Source: Bacteroides sp.
GTDB lineage: Bacteria > Bacteroidota > Bacteroidia > Bacteroidales > Muribaculaceae
Direction: 5' to 3'
Assembly (NCBI GenBank): GCA_014802265.1
Contig: JAAVCP010000008.1
Span: 1-64,000 of the forward strand
Length of the DNA: 64,000 nucleotides
Of the stretch, positions 8,415 through 18,324 are shown piece after piece. A program made the position numbers and the translations under genes. The notes beneath the pieces are model-generated. The model saw only the letters and a list, made by a program, of their open reading frames with translations, searched no databases and was not told the DNA's origin. Every line of letters begins with the position of its first letter. The first letter of the stretch is position 1.

Positions 8415-8422
8415 CAAAGTTA
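8415..8422 (-). promoter_or_regulatory. -7 box of the LD-carboxypeptidase operon
   Basis: TAACTTTG on the minus strand. It excludes the upstream ATG at 8441 and sets the translation start at 8387 or 8372. Confidence 0.65.
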
Positions 8423-8492
8423 CAAAATTCAGTTCTAACACACAACCTCCAATGCAGTAAAGACAAAATGGCTATTTAAAAATATAGTTGAG

Positions 8493-8535
8493 ACCGGGCA
8501 TGGAATGCCTATGTCAAGCTGTCTCCATGCCCGGT
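8493..8535 (-). terminator. Terminator of the GLUG-repeat lipoprotein gene
   Basis: A 12-bp GC-rich stem, ACCGGGCATGGA (8493-8504) with 8524-8535, just downstream of the stop codon. Confidence 0.75.
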
Positions 8536-8548
8536 TTAAAGTCAATAA

Positions 8549-11314
8549 TTACAGAATCTCCAGATCTGAGGGCCAGGGATTGGTATAGCGTGACTTGACA
8601 TTAATCGGGAGTCCTGCCGGAAGGGGTCCGTAATTAGTCATTACGAAACCGGAGGAAGCTGAAAAAGAAGAATTGAACTTAAACTTCTTATAGAGCTCTT
8701 TATTAGTCTCCTGATCTGCCGGGATACTTACCGAATCCGGCCAACTGCCTCCTGTGCCGGCAAGGAAATAGTTATATTGATGCCAAATGACCGTACCGGA
8801 AGTGTGGGTGCCTATTATGGCGTTGCCGTGAAGCACCTTACCCCTATTGTAACAGTATTCCGTAAGGGTATCCTCAGCTGCAAACCCAAGAATACCACCG
8901 GTGTCATGCTTCGTGTCGGGACTTATCTCACCCCAATTGACACATCCATGTATAACCGATCTGTTGTATTGGGTCATAAAGAAACCATCTTGCACCATAT
9001 GACCCATAATGCCTCCTAACTTTGTGGAGGAATCAGTGCAGTTAAGATCGCTGCTGAAATTGATACAATTCTCAACGGTGGAATAATTCACATCACTGGA
9101 ATCCTTTCCGGCGGTACCGACAATCCCACCTAATGCATCAATCTTGCTTTTTGCAAATACCTCTCCGGCATTGAAGCAATACTTCACCCACACCGGGCAG
9201 GCAGTATCTATTATTCCTACTATTCCTCCTACACCCCAGTAAGTTCCGTCGGTATTATTTTCATCTCCGGCACCTATATGTCCCAGGTTGCCGCATTTTT
9301 CAATTCTGATTTCGCATGAATTGTCAGCATGAATACCCGCTAAGATGCCTCCGGCGTTGTGACCATGGTAGATACCTCCGCAAAAATAGGAATTGGTGAC
9401 TTTGACCTTAGTATCCTTAGCATTGGTGAGATCTATAAATCCGATTATGCCCCCTTGCCATCTGCTGGGAGTCTGGATATTCATTGTGCTATTGCAGAGA
9501 TCCATCTCCATAGGTCCTACAACATGCCCGACAACGCCTCCTATAATATCAGAATTGCTTACTTTGCCTTGAAATTCGCAATTCTTTATGGTTATGTCTT
9601 TTCCACCCCCTAAGATACCTCCGGCAGCAGACTTGACGGCACTCACCTCACCTGCGGCGAAAAAACCTTCTATGAGGGTTCCGGCGTTGGCATATCCAAT
9701 AATCTGTCCTGCATTGCTTCCGGCTCTCACAATGCTGCGGTATGCCGATTCCGTTTCTTCATATGGACCTAACATTACATTGAGATTTTCAGGATCTACC
9801 ATGTGTGAGTCAGTGATGCTCACATTCCCGGCGTAGCCTATAAGACCCCCGGCGTTATTACCTTCTGCTGTGACATACTGCTCGAGTGGTGTCACGATCT
9901 TTCCAGGCATTAATCCTTCAATATCAGTGGCATATCCGATAATCCCTCCGATATTATCCTCCTTGGCACGCAGAGTTGCACTAAGCTTTGTGGGGGAAGC
10001 GAATTCAAAAGTGCGACCGTGAGCCCCTCGGCTATGTCCCGCCACAGTGCCGACCGACTTTCTACCAACGATAAGTTCCGAACCAATGATGCTTGACTCG
10101 CCCCCGAATTGAATCATGCCATTATTGTCAACCATACTGAAATAGCCGAAGCATCCTCCTACACTTTCAGATCCCTCTACATTAGCAAACACTTGAATAT
10201 CGTTTAGATATAGCATCTTTTGGATTCTCGCATAACCGAACATGCCGGCAGTGTTGTCCTCTCCTTTCACCATGACATCCTTAAGTATCTTTACGTTGCT
10301 TAGAGATGAATTGACACCGAGACGCATTGAGCCGAATATTCCACCGGTATGGGTGACTTTACCACGTATGTCCCCTCTCTCAAAAGTGACATTCTCAATA
10401 CTTACACCACCCTGCACATCACCTATCAAGCCACCAATTGCCTGTCCGTTACCGGCTACGCTGCCGGATATCGTTACATTGGTAATGGTAGTACGTCCGC
10501 CGGCACTTCCGGCAAGCATGCCACCACGCTCCTCAATATTGGAGAATCTAACATCTTCCAGCACCAGATTTTTTATAGTGGCGTTGGAAAGCGTGCTGAA
10601 GAGTCCTATGTCGGTAGCACTCTGACCCTCGGCAGGTGCATGCCAATACATTTGAGTAATGGAATAGCCGTTGCCATCGTATGTACCCTGAAAGGGTGAT
10701 ATGCCGATGATATCGGTCGAAGAATCCCCAAGTGCGATAGAGGCGGTCTGAGAGAAATATAGACCCATGCCATGATCAGGGTCGGTATTGAGACACAACA
10801 TCAGCTGGGAGAGGTCATGAGAGGATGCCAGCTTGTAGGGATTCTCCTTAGTGCCCTGCCCCTCAAGACCTTTATACTGCGGCGGGTTTTGTAAAAGCTG
10901 CGTGACAGTGCGATTACTGAATTTTATCTTGAAAACACCAAGATTGGGAAAATTCTCACCCGATAGGGTGATATAGTAATCACCGTCAGGTACATTTACA
11001 TCGGCAAGATTCAGGCGGCAGAGCAAGCGGATTTTTCTACCATTGACAGTTACCCCATTCTCCTTACTTACACTGCCCTCAAAAGTGAAATCTTCGTCAA
11101 GAGAGGGGGCGGTGACATGGAAGGTCACCTTGTGAGTACCATCACCTATATTCAAATCCGAATCGGCAGTAAGATTGAATACAGATATTGATTGCCCGTC
11201 CTCGTCTACCACAATTCCGGTAGATTCATCAAATATAGGGTCATCGTGAGTGCAAGAGACCATTGTAACCAGCATGACCCCTGCAGAAAAAAGATATTTA
11301 TTAAATAGTTTCAT
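8549..11314 (-). CDS. GLUG-repeat surface lipoprotein
   Basis: A 921-residue protein with a lipoprotein signal (Cys21 after MVS). An N-terminal region of about 130 residues (Ig-like) is followed by about 15 imperfect repeats of the GLUG type, e.g. GGIVGIIDTACPVWVKYCFN and GGILGGGKDITIKNCEFQGK, running to about residue 860. Such repeats fold as a right-handed beta-helix and occur in adhesins and surface proteins. It is probably displayed on the outer membrane; the binding partner is unknown. It stands alone, with a terminator and a promoter overlapped by a 13-bp inverted repeat. Confidence 0.85.
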   Translation of the reverse strand: MKLFNKYLFSAGVMLVTMVSCTHDDPIFDESTGIVVDEDGQSISVFNLTADSDLNIGDGTHKVTFHVTAPSLDEDFTFEGSVSKENGVTVNGRKIRLLCRLNLADVNVPDGDYYITLSGENFPNLGVFKIKFSNRTVTQLLQNPPQYKGLEGQGTKENPYKLASSHDLSQLMLCLNTDPDHGMGLYFSQTASIALGDSSTDIIGISPFQGTYDGNGYSITQMYWHAPAEGQSATDIGLFSTLSNATIKNLVLEDVRFSNIEERGGMLAGSAGGRTTITNVTISGSVAGNGQAIGGLIGDVQGGVSIENVTFERGDIRGKVTHTGGIFGSMRLGVNSSLSNVKILKDVMVKGEDNTAGMFGYARIQKMLYLNDIQVFANVEGSESVGGCFGYFSMVDNNGMIQFGGESSIIGSELIVGRKSVGTVAGHSRGAHGRTFEFASPTKLSATLRAKEDNIGGIIGYATDIEGLMPGKIVTPLEQYVTAEGNNAGGLIGYAGNVSITDSHMVDPENLNVMLGPYEETESAYRSIVRAGSNAGQIIGYANAGTLIEGFFAAGEVSAVKSAAGGILGGGKDITIKNCEFQGKVSNSDIIGGVVGHVVGPMEMDLCNSTMNIQTPSRWQGGIIGFIDLTNAKDTKVKVTNSYFCGGIYHGHNAGGILAGIHADNSCEIRIEKCGNLGHIGAGDENNTDGTYWGVGGIVGIIDTACPVWVKYCFNAGEVFAKSKIDALGGIVGTAGKDSSDVNYSTVENCINFSSDLNCTDSSTKLGGIMGHMVQDGFFMTQYNRSVIHGCVNWGEISPDTKHDTGGILGFAAEDTLTEYCYNRGKVLHGNAIIGTHTSGTVIWHQYNYFLAGTGGSWPDSVSIPADQETNKELYKKFKFNSSFSASSGFVMTNYGPLPAGLPINVKSRYTNPWPSDLEIL

Positions 11315-11377
11315 GATTTAAAAGATTATGTTACCTGGCGACATGCTATCCGGTTGAACACAGTTCGCAGTTGTCCA

Positions 11378-11414
11378 CAAAAATAGCATTTCCAGGCTAA
11401 AGAAATGCTATTTT
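11378..11414 (-). promoter_or_regulatory. -7 box overlapped by a 13-bp inverted repeat (candidate operator)
   Basis: The minus-strand -7 box TATTTTTG (11378-11385) lies in the left arm of AAAATAGCATTTC (11380-11392), repeated inverted at 11402-11414 with a 9-bp gap. It is 64 bp upstream of the GLUG lipoprotein start. A regulator bound here would cover the promoter. Confidence 0.6.
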
Positions 11415-12026
11415 CTATGCGACAAAATCAGGAAGACGATGCGACAATTTTCAAGTCATTGACTATCAGATGTCTTTATAGTTCTTAATAAGATATTTTG
11501 TCACTCTCTCTTTCTACTTAAAGCCAAACGAAGCTGAGGTAGAGTCAATCGTCTTGAGGAAATGAGGCGTAAATTTACTGTAATTTGGAAATGACAGAAG
11601 TGTGAATCCTTCCCAAGTATTGAAATAGACTATCTGGCAGTTAAGAGGAATAAAAGGGATATGGAATTGGATCATTAATCATAGATGCAATAGTCAATAA
11701 AATAAGTTCGGATACGCTTTCTGCAACAATGTTTATTTGTGTAGCTGATTTACACACTTCAAAATACAGTGCGGTGAAATTCCACAAAAAAATGTGGATT
11801 TGTAAAGAGGGAAGCCGGTCACATCAACAATCTCAATCAATTACGAGAAGGGACACCAGTATCCACAGTAAAAATGTATAAACCATTATTTGGTTCTATT
11901 CTTTCATCTGATTTAGAGATTTAACCTATAAAATTTACGTTTTAATAATTTAGCTTTCGCAATACAAGCAGGAGATAAGACTGCTGTATGCCTTATCTCC
12001 CGCTGATAATAAATGTCTGAGCAGTC
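11415..12026. other. Gene-free intergenic stretch
   Basis: About 610 bp with no credible coding frame. Only a small hairpin (TCCACA/TGTGGA, near 11783-11802) is visible. Nothing else is recognised. Confidence 0.5.
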
Positions 12027-12137
12027 TCAGAGACGAACCTTTACTGTCTTGCTGCCTGACGAAACTACATATAATCCCTGGGGTAGCCGAAGCTCGTTAC
12101 GTCCCTTGGAGGTAATCGCCCCTACTTGATGACCGGA
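12027..12137 (-). pseudogene. Orphan C-terminal sorting-module fragment
   Basis: Directly after the TAA of the next gene, and in the same reading frame, 36 codons read SGHQVGAITSKGRNELRLPQ, then GLYVVSSGSKTVKVRL and a stop. This is the end of a T9SS-like C-terminal domain of a different subtype from the one ending the intact gene. It has no start codon of its own. It looks like a leftover of replacement or duplication of the protein's C-terminus. Confidence 0.7.
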
Positions 12138-14450
12138 TTAGATGCGGAATTTACGCACTACACGTTGGCTACCGTCAATTACATTGATAAGATATACTCC
12201 ATTATTAAACTCGGAAGCGTCAATGCTTGATACACCGTCATAGCGCTTAAGCAGCATACCAGCAGGAGTGTAGATCTCTACATCAGGATTCTCACAGCCA
12301 CAGACTGTTATCTGACCATTTACGACTGTCACGGCTATCTCCGGTGCCACTACCGTCTCCACACCAACGTTTTCATCAATCTTGAAAGCCGGTGAGAGAG
12401 TCTGCTCCTGATAGTTGCCTGCAGCGTCTGTAAGCGTAATGCGCACATCAAACCAACCATTCTCCGACTTGCGATCTACTCCAGCCAGTGAGCCACGATA
12501 GTAAGTGCCAAATCCCGGCATGAAGTCCCTCTCCGGAATATTCTCCACCTCAAGCGGCAAGAAAGACTCAGTGCCATAAGGCGCATACTCCACCTTTACC
12601 TCTGCCGCCGGCTCCTCAGTATACCAGCTTGCGTAAGTCTCAGAATTATAATGCAGGGTAAAGTCACCTCCATAGAATTCAATTACACCATCTTCTCCTT
12701 TTTTGTAACGGTCAGTAAAATTATCTTCAATATCCACAAACCGAACAATTTGAAGGGTGGGAGGACACCAGTCAGCCCTCGACATATCAAAGCCTATGCG
12801 AGTAGTATTTTTTCCTTCTATATCTTCAATTACCACATTAGTATCCATAAATTCAAAGTCTATTTTTCCTTTAGAAGGAAGATAGCCTTCTTGTAGATTT
12901 TCCATTACCTCGTCTGATGGAATAGCATCATCTATAGCAACAGTGGCAATAGTAGAAAGAAGATCTACACTACGTCTTTCCCCAAGTCTACCAATGTAAG
13001 CAAAGGTATAATAGTGCTCCTTAGAATCAGAAGTAAAAACCAATGTTGGGCAACCATAATTCCATAAATGCGACTTGTTAATATTGAATGATAGCCAAGG
13101 GTTATTTACTTCCCACATATACGTTTTCGAATCATCAGGTAAAGCATTATATGGAGAGAAGATAGAGGTATTATTTATACCTAATACAAACGGCGATTCA
13201 GACGCTATGTTTATCGGTAATGCTGTAACCGAGTAATCATAATCCCAATCTTCCACCGAAGTAGGCTCAATCAACATCGCGAATTCTTCGATCACTTTAG
13301 GATCCTGACAAACATGAATACAATTTTTTAGTTCTCCTTTCTGAACACTGGTTCCTATTCCAGAATGAAAGGAAAGAGCACCATCTATGATTGTTGAGAA
13401 TTGCATATAATTAATCCTATTTCTATTAAATTCCTCGACCACTTTAACTCCTTCATCTTCATAAATTAATGGTTCGGGTTTATAACGACTAGCAGCAAAT
13501 TGAGGTTCCAAAGTTACATAGTTACTAAGGTCATTAGTAACAGTAGCTGAATGCTGTGCAGTAGCCATTAAAGGAATAATATAGCCACCATCATATCCTA
13601 TAGCCCCGGTTCTATAATAAAAAGTATAGTCTTTATTTGGTGTTATTCTTATGTTACCAAGACCGGTTTCTGTCTCAGAGTCATCTGTAATCCAAATTAC
13701 TGGATAGGTAATAGTAGTTCCTTTACAATTATGCTTCTTATTGGCTATGTCCAGATAGTTAGCCCTTTCTAACATATTACCAGAAATCTTGTCAACGATT
13801 TCGTTAGTGGTAGAATCAATCACATAATATGTGCTAATGGGAGCGGTGCCATCGGGCAATAGGGGATTCCATTTTATCTCCACTGTTGCATCTGCTACAT
13901 CTAAAGAAATCTCTATGTCGTCATTAACTTCTATCTCCGAGGCTGTGAGAACTATGTAATCAGTAGCCAATGTCTCCATGAAAACTTCTATATCATAATT
14001 ACCTGGGGTAACTATAAATTTCAATTTTTCTGGGGTATATTCCCAACTATCTTCGCTCCAAAAAACTTTACCATTATTATTTGACAGAGCACGGGAGTTG
14101 AAAACTTCAAATACTTCATTTTTATCATACCTTAGGTTGACAGTAAGTGTAACGGTCTGCTCTCCTTCTTGTATATTAGCTTTTACTGGAATGGTACATT
14201 GAGTTCCATTGGTAACGGCATCGAAGGATTGGAATACTTTTGTACCTTTCTTGACAAAATGGTCTTGCTGTGTCTCAAATTTGAAATCTTTGAAGAGTGT
14301 AGACTTTGATTCCCGACAGAGTTTCTTTAGCTGTTCAGAATTGAACTTAAACTGGGAAATAGCTTTTTTACTATGTCCAACTGGCGTAAATGCCATTGCC
14401 GCGAGGCTACATACAAGTATAAGCATACTCGCAAAAAGAATTTTTCTCAT
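12138..14450 (-). CDS. Large secreted protein with T9SS-type C-terminal domain
   Basis: A 770-residue protein with a signal peptide (MRKILFASMLILVCSLAAMA). The body appears to be several beta-sandwich/fibronectin-like modules, and I see no catalytic motif. The last about 75 residues (from about 695: VEIYTPAGMLLKRYDG through NNGVYLINVI to a basic end) match a type IX secretion sorting domain, implying surface attachment or secretion. It ends at 12138, but the frame continues after the stop into a second C-terminal module. A -7 box lies at 14478-14485. Confidence 0.75.
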   Translation of the reverse strand: MRKILFASMLILVCSLAAMAFTPVGHSKKAISQFKFNSEQLKKLCRESKSTLFKDFKFETQQDHFVKKGTKVFQSFDAVTNGTQCTIPVKANIQEGEQTVTLTVNLRYDKNEVFEVFNSRALSNNNGKVFWSEDSWEYTPEKLKFIVTPGNYDIEVFMETLATDYIVLTASEIEVNDDIEISLDVADATVEIKWNPLLPDGTAPISTYYVIDSTTNEIVDKISGNMLERANYLDIANKKHNCKGTTITYPVIWITDDSETETGLGNIRITPNKDYTFYYRTGAIGYDGGYIIPLMATAQHSATVTNDLSNYVTLEPQFAASRYKPEPLIYEDEGVKVVEEFNRNRINYMQFSTIIDGALSFHSGIGTSVQKGELKNCIHVCQDPKVIEEFAMLIEPTSVEDWDYDYSVTALPINIASESPFVLGINNTSIFSPYNALPDDSKTYMWEVNNPWLSFNINKSHLWNYGCPTLVFTSDSKEHYYTFAYIGRLGERRSVDLLSTIATVAIDDAIPSDEVMENLQEGYLPSKGKIDFEFMDTNVVIEDIEGKNTTRIGFDMSRADWCPPTLQIVRFVDIEDNFTDRYKKGEDGVIEFYGGDFTLHYNSETYASWYTEEPAAEVKVEYAPYGTESFLPLEVENIPERDFMPGFGTYYRGSLAGVDRKSENGWFDVRITLTDAAGNYQEQTLSPAFKIDENVGVETVVAPEIAVTVVNGQITVCGCENPDVEIYTPAGMLLKRYDGVSSIDASEFNNGVYLINVIDGSQRVVRKFRI

Positions 14451-14477
14451 AGAATTGAATTTTAAAGTTTAATGCTA

Positions 14478-14485
14478 CAAAATTA
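14478..14485 (-). promoter_or_regulatory. -7 box of the large secreted-protein gene
   Basis: TAATTTTG on the minus strand, 28 bp before the start codon. No good -33 match. Confidence 0.5.
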
Positions 14486-14721
14486 TAATTATTATATATG
14501 TACACCTATTATATTGTCACTCAAAATGTTGGCAGGGACTATCATAAGAGTACTTATATTATACGTATAACCAAACTAATAACTTAATTATTAGATATTT
14601 AATAATAAAAATAATTTATAATAAAAGTTATTTGAATTTCCTCATTCTTTACATCAATTCTCATTAAACCTACGTTATATTGGTAGTTTATTTCATATTC
14701 AATTTTGTCCTTATATAGATT

Positions 14722-16602
14722 ATGGAAGTACTAAACAGAATAATCATATGTATCGCATCCATACCAACAATTCAAACGGCTTTAACAATGATAAGACTAC
14801 TACTATTTAAAGTTACTGCCAAACAGAATATGGGTTATCTATTTCACCCTATTACCATCATATTCATGGTAGTGATTCTATTTTTACCATTATGGTCTTA
14901 TGGCAATTCAACTAAATATGATGACACACGAACAGCCTATTTTAGGCAACAGTTACAGAGCGATCTTATTTCTACAGAAATGAGATTACTTTACTATGAT
15001 AGTCTTATGTATAGATTACCAAATGAAAAGCCAAAATTATTGCTTGGGAAAGCTAAAATACTATGGAATATGAATACTCCTGAAAACAATAAAGCAGCAA
15101 TAAAATTATATGAAGATATGTGTAATATGGAAAGTTTTTACACCATTTCTGAAAATCTTGAAAATATTTATATATTAGGGGACTTATACATAAAATTGGG
15201 AGACCCCCTTAAGGCATTAAGATTATCAGAAAAATTATTATCATACCCTATTCCCGATTCTTTAAACTATTATAAAGTTAAAGCATATCAAAATCTATGT
15301 GATATTTTCACATATATTGAAGATGATGAAAAATTAAATTCTGCTATAAATAAAGGATTAACGTTGTTAGAATCTGAAAGGAATAAAATCTCATCCGAAC
15401 TTTATTTGAGGATAAAGAGTGGTATATTGATGCGCAAAGCTTCTTTGATGTATTATACCGAGGAGAAATATACTGAAGCATTTGAACTTTATTCAGAAAT
15501 TAAACGTATTTACCCTCCCATTTCTGATATAATTAATCTGAGTATGGGAGGGTTATTTGGTACACAAAAACAATATGACATAGCCAGACAATATTTTATG
15601 GAAGCACTATATTCTTCCTCGAATGCTGAAATTAGAGCTGTAGCAGCTATCAATATGGTAATTGGCTATGCACAAATGGGTCTATATGATAAAATGCTCA
15701 ATTTTGTTAATCAATACGATAGTGATTTAAAATATTGGAATAATGAAATTCATGAAGCCACCCTTTGGGGATTGAAATCGGAGGCATACGAGAATCAGGG
15801 GAATTATCGCGAAGCACTATATGCTCAGCGAATGGCTGACTCTATAAAGAATGAGATCATGCCACCGGAAAAGATAAGGGAGATTGAAAGAGAATATCAA
15901 AAAATCAGTATGCGAGAAAAAGATTTAGAAATTGAGGAATTGAAAAAGAATACTCAAAAGAAGAATACATGGCTATGGATAGTTGGTGGAATTGGATTAC
16001 TCCTTATATCTGGTCTGGTATTTATGGAATATAAAAACCGTAAGGTGAAATTGGAAATACTGAAGGAGGAAGAGAAACGTAAAGAAGAGGAACAAGCTCA
16101 TTGGAGTGAGATAGAGAATTGGAGAGAGCGTCAAACCAACTTGGAGACTACCTTGGAACTACGTAACCAGAAAATGGCTTCCATGGCGATGAAATTAGCC
16201 AACATGTCAGAAAAAATGGAGGAACTGAAAGAAACAGTTTCAGATCCTAAGGCTAAGAAAGGAGAGATAGTAGCCTCCGTGCAATCAATGCTGCGTGGCG
16301 TATCAGCTGACGGAGAAGTATGGGAATCGTTTATGGGATATTTTGAAGGAGTAAATCAAAGTTTCTTTGACCGTCTACATGTTCTCCACCCGGATCTCAC
16401 AAACGCCGAGATAAGAATGTGTGCCTTCATACTGCTTAACCGCACTACAAAGGAGATAGCCACTATTATCAACCGGTCTGTACGTACTGTGGAAACAATA
16501 AAGTATAATCTAAGAAAGAAATTGGGTATTACCGAATCAACCGAGTCCTATCTGCGGTCAATCTCCGCAGGAGAAAAACAGATTTCAGATAACGAGACAT
16601 AA
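14722..16602 (+). CDS. Membrane-anchored TPR regulator with LuxR-type HTH
   Basis: A 626-residue one-piece sensor-regulator. The N-terminus has an export/anchor segment (ITIIFMVVILFLPLWSYG). Residues about 70-390 form TPR helices, presumably periplasmic. One membrane helix (about 416-436) and a coiled coil (about 440-505) follow. A LuxR-type HTH lies at about 557-612 (LTNAEIRMC, then TTKEIATIINRSVRTVETIK). DNA binding at the membrane without phosphorelay is inferred. An internal Met at 14830 just before the hydrophobic segment is an equally plausible start. The gene is unusually AT-rich until the TM region. Confidence 0.8.
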   Translation: MEVLNRIIICIASIPTIQTALTMIRLLLFKVTAKQNMGYLFHPITIIFMVVILFLPLWSYGNSTKYDDTRTAYFRQQLQSDLISTEMRLLYYDSLMYRLPNEKPKLLLGKAKILWNMNTPENNKAAIKLYEDMCNMESFYTISENLENIYILGDLYIKLGDPLKALRLSEKLLSYPIPDSLNYYKVKAYQNLCDIFTYIEDDEKLNSAINKGLTLLESERNKISSELYLRIKSGILMRKASLMYYTEEKYTEAFELYSEIKRIYPPISDIINLSMGGLFGTQKQYDIARQYFMEALYSSSNAEIRAVAAINMVIGYAQMGLYDKMLNFVNQYDSDLKYWNNEIHEATLWGLKSEAYENQGNYREALYAQRMADSIKNEIMPPEKIREIEREYQKISMREKDLEIEELKKNTQKKNTWLWIVGGIGLLLISGLVFMEYKNRKVKLEILKEEEKRKEEEQAHWSEIENWRERQTNLETTLELRNQKMASMAMKLANMSEKMEELKETVSDPKAKKGEIVASVQSMLRGVSADGEVWESFMGYFEGVNQSFFDRLHVLHPDLTNAEIRMCAFILLNRTTKEIATIINRSVRTVETIKYNLRKKLGITESTESYLRSISAGEKQISDNET

Positions 16603-16686
16603 TTTTATAGGCAGTGCAAACGTTTATAGAAGAAAGACTACATTAAAATCTGTAAGAGAAATCAATACATTTAATAAATTCCCATA

Positions 16687-17631
16687 ATGAAAAAACTACT
16701 TACATTATTATTGGGCGTAGGGCTGTCGGTTGGCTGCTTTGCCCAATCAAAGGTTTATATGACACGCGACATTTCGCCTGAATCTCTTGTCAAGATTTAT
16801 AAGGCACTTGGACGCCCTGCCGACGGACATAAGGTAGCTGTAAAGATAAGCACTGGTGAGGCAGGAAATCCGAATTATCTCAAACCGGAACTTATCGGCG
16901 ATCTGGTAAACAGTGTGAATGGCACGATAGTGGAATGTAACACAGCCTACGGTGGAAAGCGCAATACATTTGAGGCGCATTGGGAAACAGTGCGTGAGCA
17001 TGGCTTTGACTCAATAGCCCCGGTAGATTTATTAGACGAGGAGGGACAGATGAATATTCCCGTGCGCGACACACGCCACCTGAAATATGACATTGTGGGC
17101 AATCACCTTCCACGATATGACTATATGATTAATCTTGCCCATTTTAAAGGACATCCAATGGGCGGATACGGTGGTGTGCTGAAGAATGCCAGCATCGGTG
17201 TGGCTTCTGCCGACGGAAAAGCCTATATCCATTCCGGGGGTAAACACGACAAGGTGGAAGGGATATGGAATAACATAGCCGAACAAGACGTATTTCTTGA
17301 GTCAATGGCAGCCGCTGCACAAGGCGTAGCAGATTTCTTCGGTGACAACATAGTCTATATCAATGTGATGAATAATATGTCGGTTGACTGCGACTGTGTA
17401 GCTCATCCTGAAGGTGTGGAAATCGCCGATTACGGTATTCTTGCATCAACCGATCCTGTGGCACTTGACAAAGCTTGCGTTGACATTATTTTTAATATGA
17501 CAGCAAGTGAGGGTAATGACAACGGTCCGCTGAAAGAACGCATAAGCAGCCGACACGGTATCCACACCATTGACCACGCAGCCGCAATTGGTCTTGGTTC
17601 AATTGAATATGAGATAGTAAATCTTGATTAA
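16687..17631 (+). CDS. Exported DUF362 domain protein
   Basis: A 314-residue protein with a signal peptide ending CFAQ (residue about 20). The rest is a DUF362 domain: KVAVKISTGEAGN near residue 50, then NLAHFKGHPMGGYGGVLKNA and ASTDPVALDKACVDII. DUF362 proteins are often next to or fused with ferredoxin domains, but no Fe-S cysteine motif is present here. Biochemical function is unknown. It is monocistronic, 84 bp after the TPR-LuxR gene and followed by a terminator. Confidence 0.8.
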   Translation: MKKLLTLLLGVGLSVGCFAQSKVYMTRDISPESLVKIYKALGRPADGHKVAVKISTGEAGNPNYLKPELIGDLVNSVNGTIVECNTAYGGKRNTFEAHWETVREHGFDSIAPVDLLDEEGQMNIPVRDTRHLKYDIVGNHLPRYDYMINLAHFKGHPMGGYGGVLKNASIGVASADGKAYIHSGGKHDKVEGIWNNIAEQDVFLESMAAAAQGVADFFGDNIVYINVMNNMSVDCDCVAHPEGVEIADYGILASTDPVALDKACVDIIFNMTASEGNDNGPLKERISSRHGIHTIDHAAAIGLGSIEYEIVNLD

Positions 17632-17653
17632 CCCAATATATATTTATACAGAC

Positions 17654-17692
17654 AATCTGCCGCAATTCTCAGGTGGGGAATCGCGGCAGATT
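17654..17692. terminator. Hairpin between DUF362 and isochorismatase genes
   Basis: AATCTGCCGC pairs with GCGGCAGATT, extended inward with small mismatches, between convergent genes. Probably bidirectional. Confidence 0.75.
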
Positions 17693-17715
17693 ATTTGTAT
17701 AAACCTTTAAACTCT

Positions 17716-18312
17716 TTATTTCATAATTTCAGAAGATGGTATGCAAGGAATCCCCATATTGCGCATGTCATATATATTGGCATTAGCCACTTCCTCCGTA
17801 GCTGCCGAGCAACAATCGGTCACAACCGTTGTGTTGTAATCAAGTCCCATTGAGTCAACCGCTGTTGAGCGCACACAATTAGGATATTGCGTACCGGTCA
17901 GATATACATTTTTGGCACCCAATCCACGCAGGATAATATCCAAATCTGTGCCGAAAAACGCACTGAAACGCTGTTTTGTCACTTTGATGTCGCCAGGTTG
18001 AGGAGCAATCTCATCAGGGATAGCAGCCCCTTTTGTGCCCTCTATGCAGAACGGTTGCCCCTCCTCAAAGAAATGCCTGCGAAACAATTCAGCGTCAACT
18101 CCCGAGATGCGGTGAATACGGTAAATGTAAATCACAGCCCAATCATTTTTCCTGCCATAGTCAAGAAATTTTTTAATTGCAGGAAGTGTGGCGTAAGCTC
18201 CTTCCACCCTCATAGGGGAATCAGGAAGAACAAAATCATTCTCCATGTCTATAACCAATATCACATTCTCTGCATGAGTGAGCATATTGTCAATCTTATT
18301 TGCTATTTGCAT
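17716..18312 (-). CDS. Isochorismatase-family cysteine hydrolase
   Basis: A 198-residue cytoplasmic hydrolase of the nicotinamidase/isochorismatase fold. The triad is visible: Asp in VIDMENDF (near residue 22), Lys in VTKQRFSAF (near 112), and Cys in TQYPNCVRSTA (near 146), the latter with the usual following TA. The family hydrolyses nicotinamide, isochorismate or related amides. The substrate cannot be decided, though nicotinamidase-like activity is possible. It starts 12 bp after the pyruvate kinase stop and is surely co-transcribed. Confidence 0.85.
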   Translation of the reverse strand: MQIANKIDNMLTHAENVILVIDMENDFVLPDSPMRVEGAYATLPAIKKFLDYGRKNDWAVIYIYRIHRISGVDAELFRRHFFEEGQPFCIEGTKGAAIPDEIAPQPGDIKVTKQRFSAFFGTDLDIILRGLGAKNVYLTGTQYPNCVRSTAVDSMGLDYNTTVVTDCCSAATEEVANANIYDMRNMGIPCIPSSEIMK

Positions 18313-18324
18313 TTTAATAAAGTT

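Noticed and set aside
7431..8441. Longer LD-carboxypeptidase starting at 8441
   Set aside because: The -7 box at 8415-8422 lies inside that extension, and the extra residues do not fit the family N-terminus.
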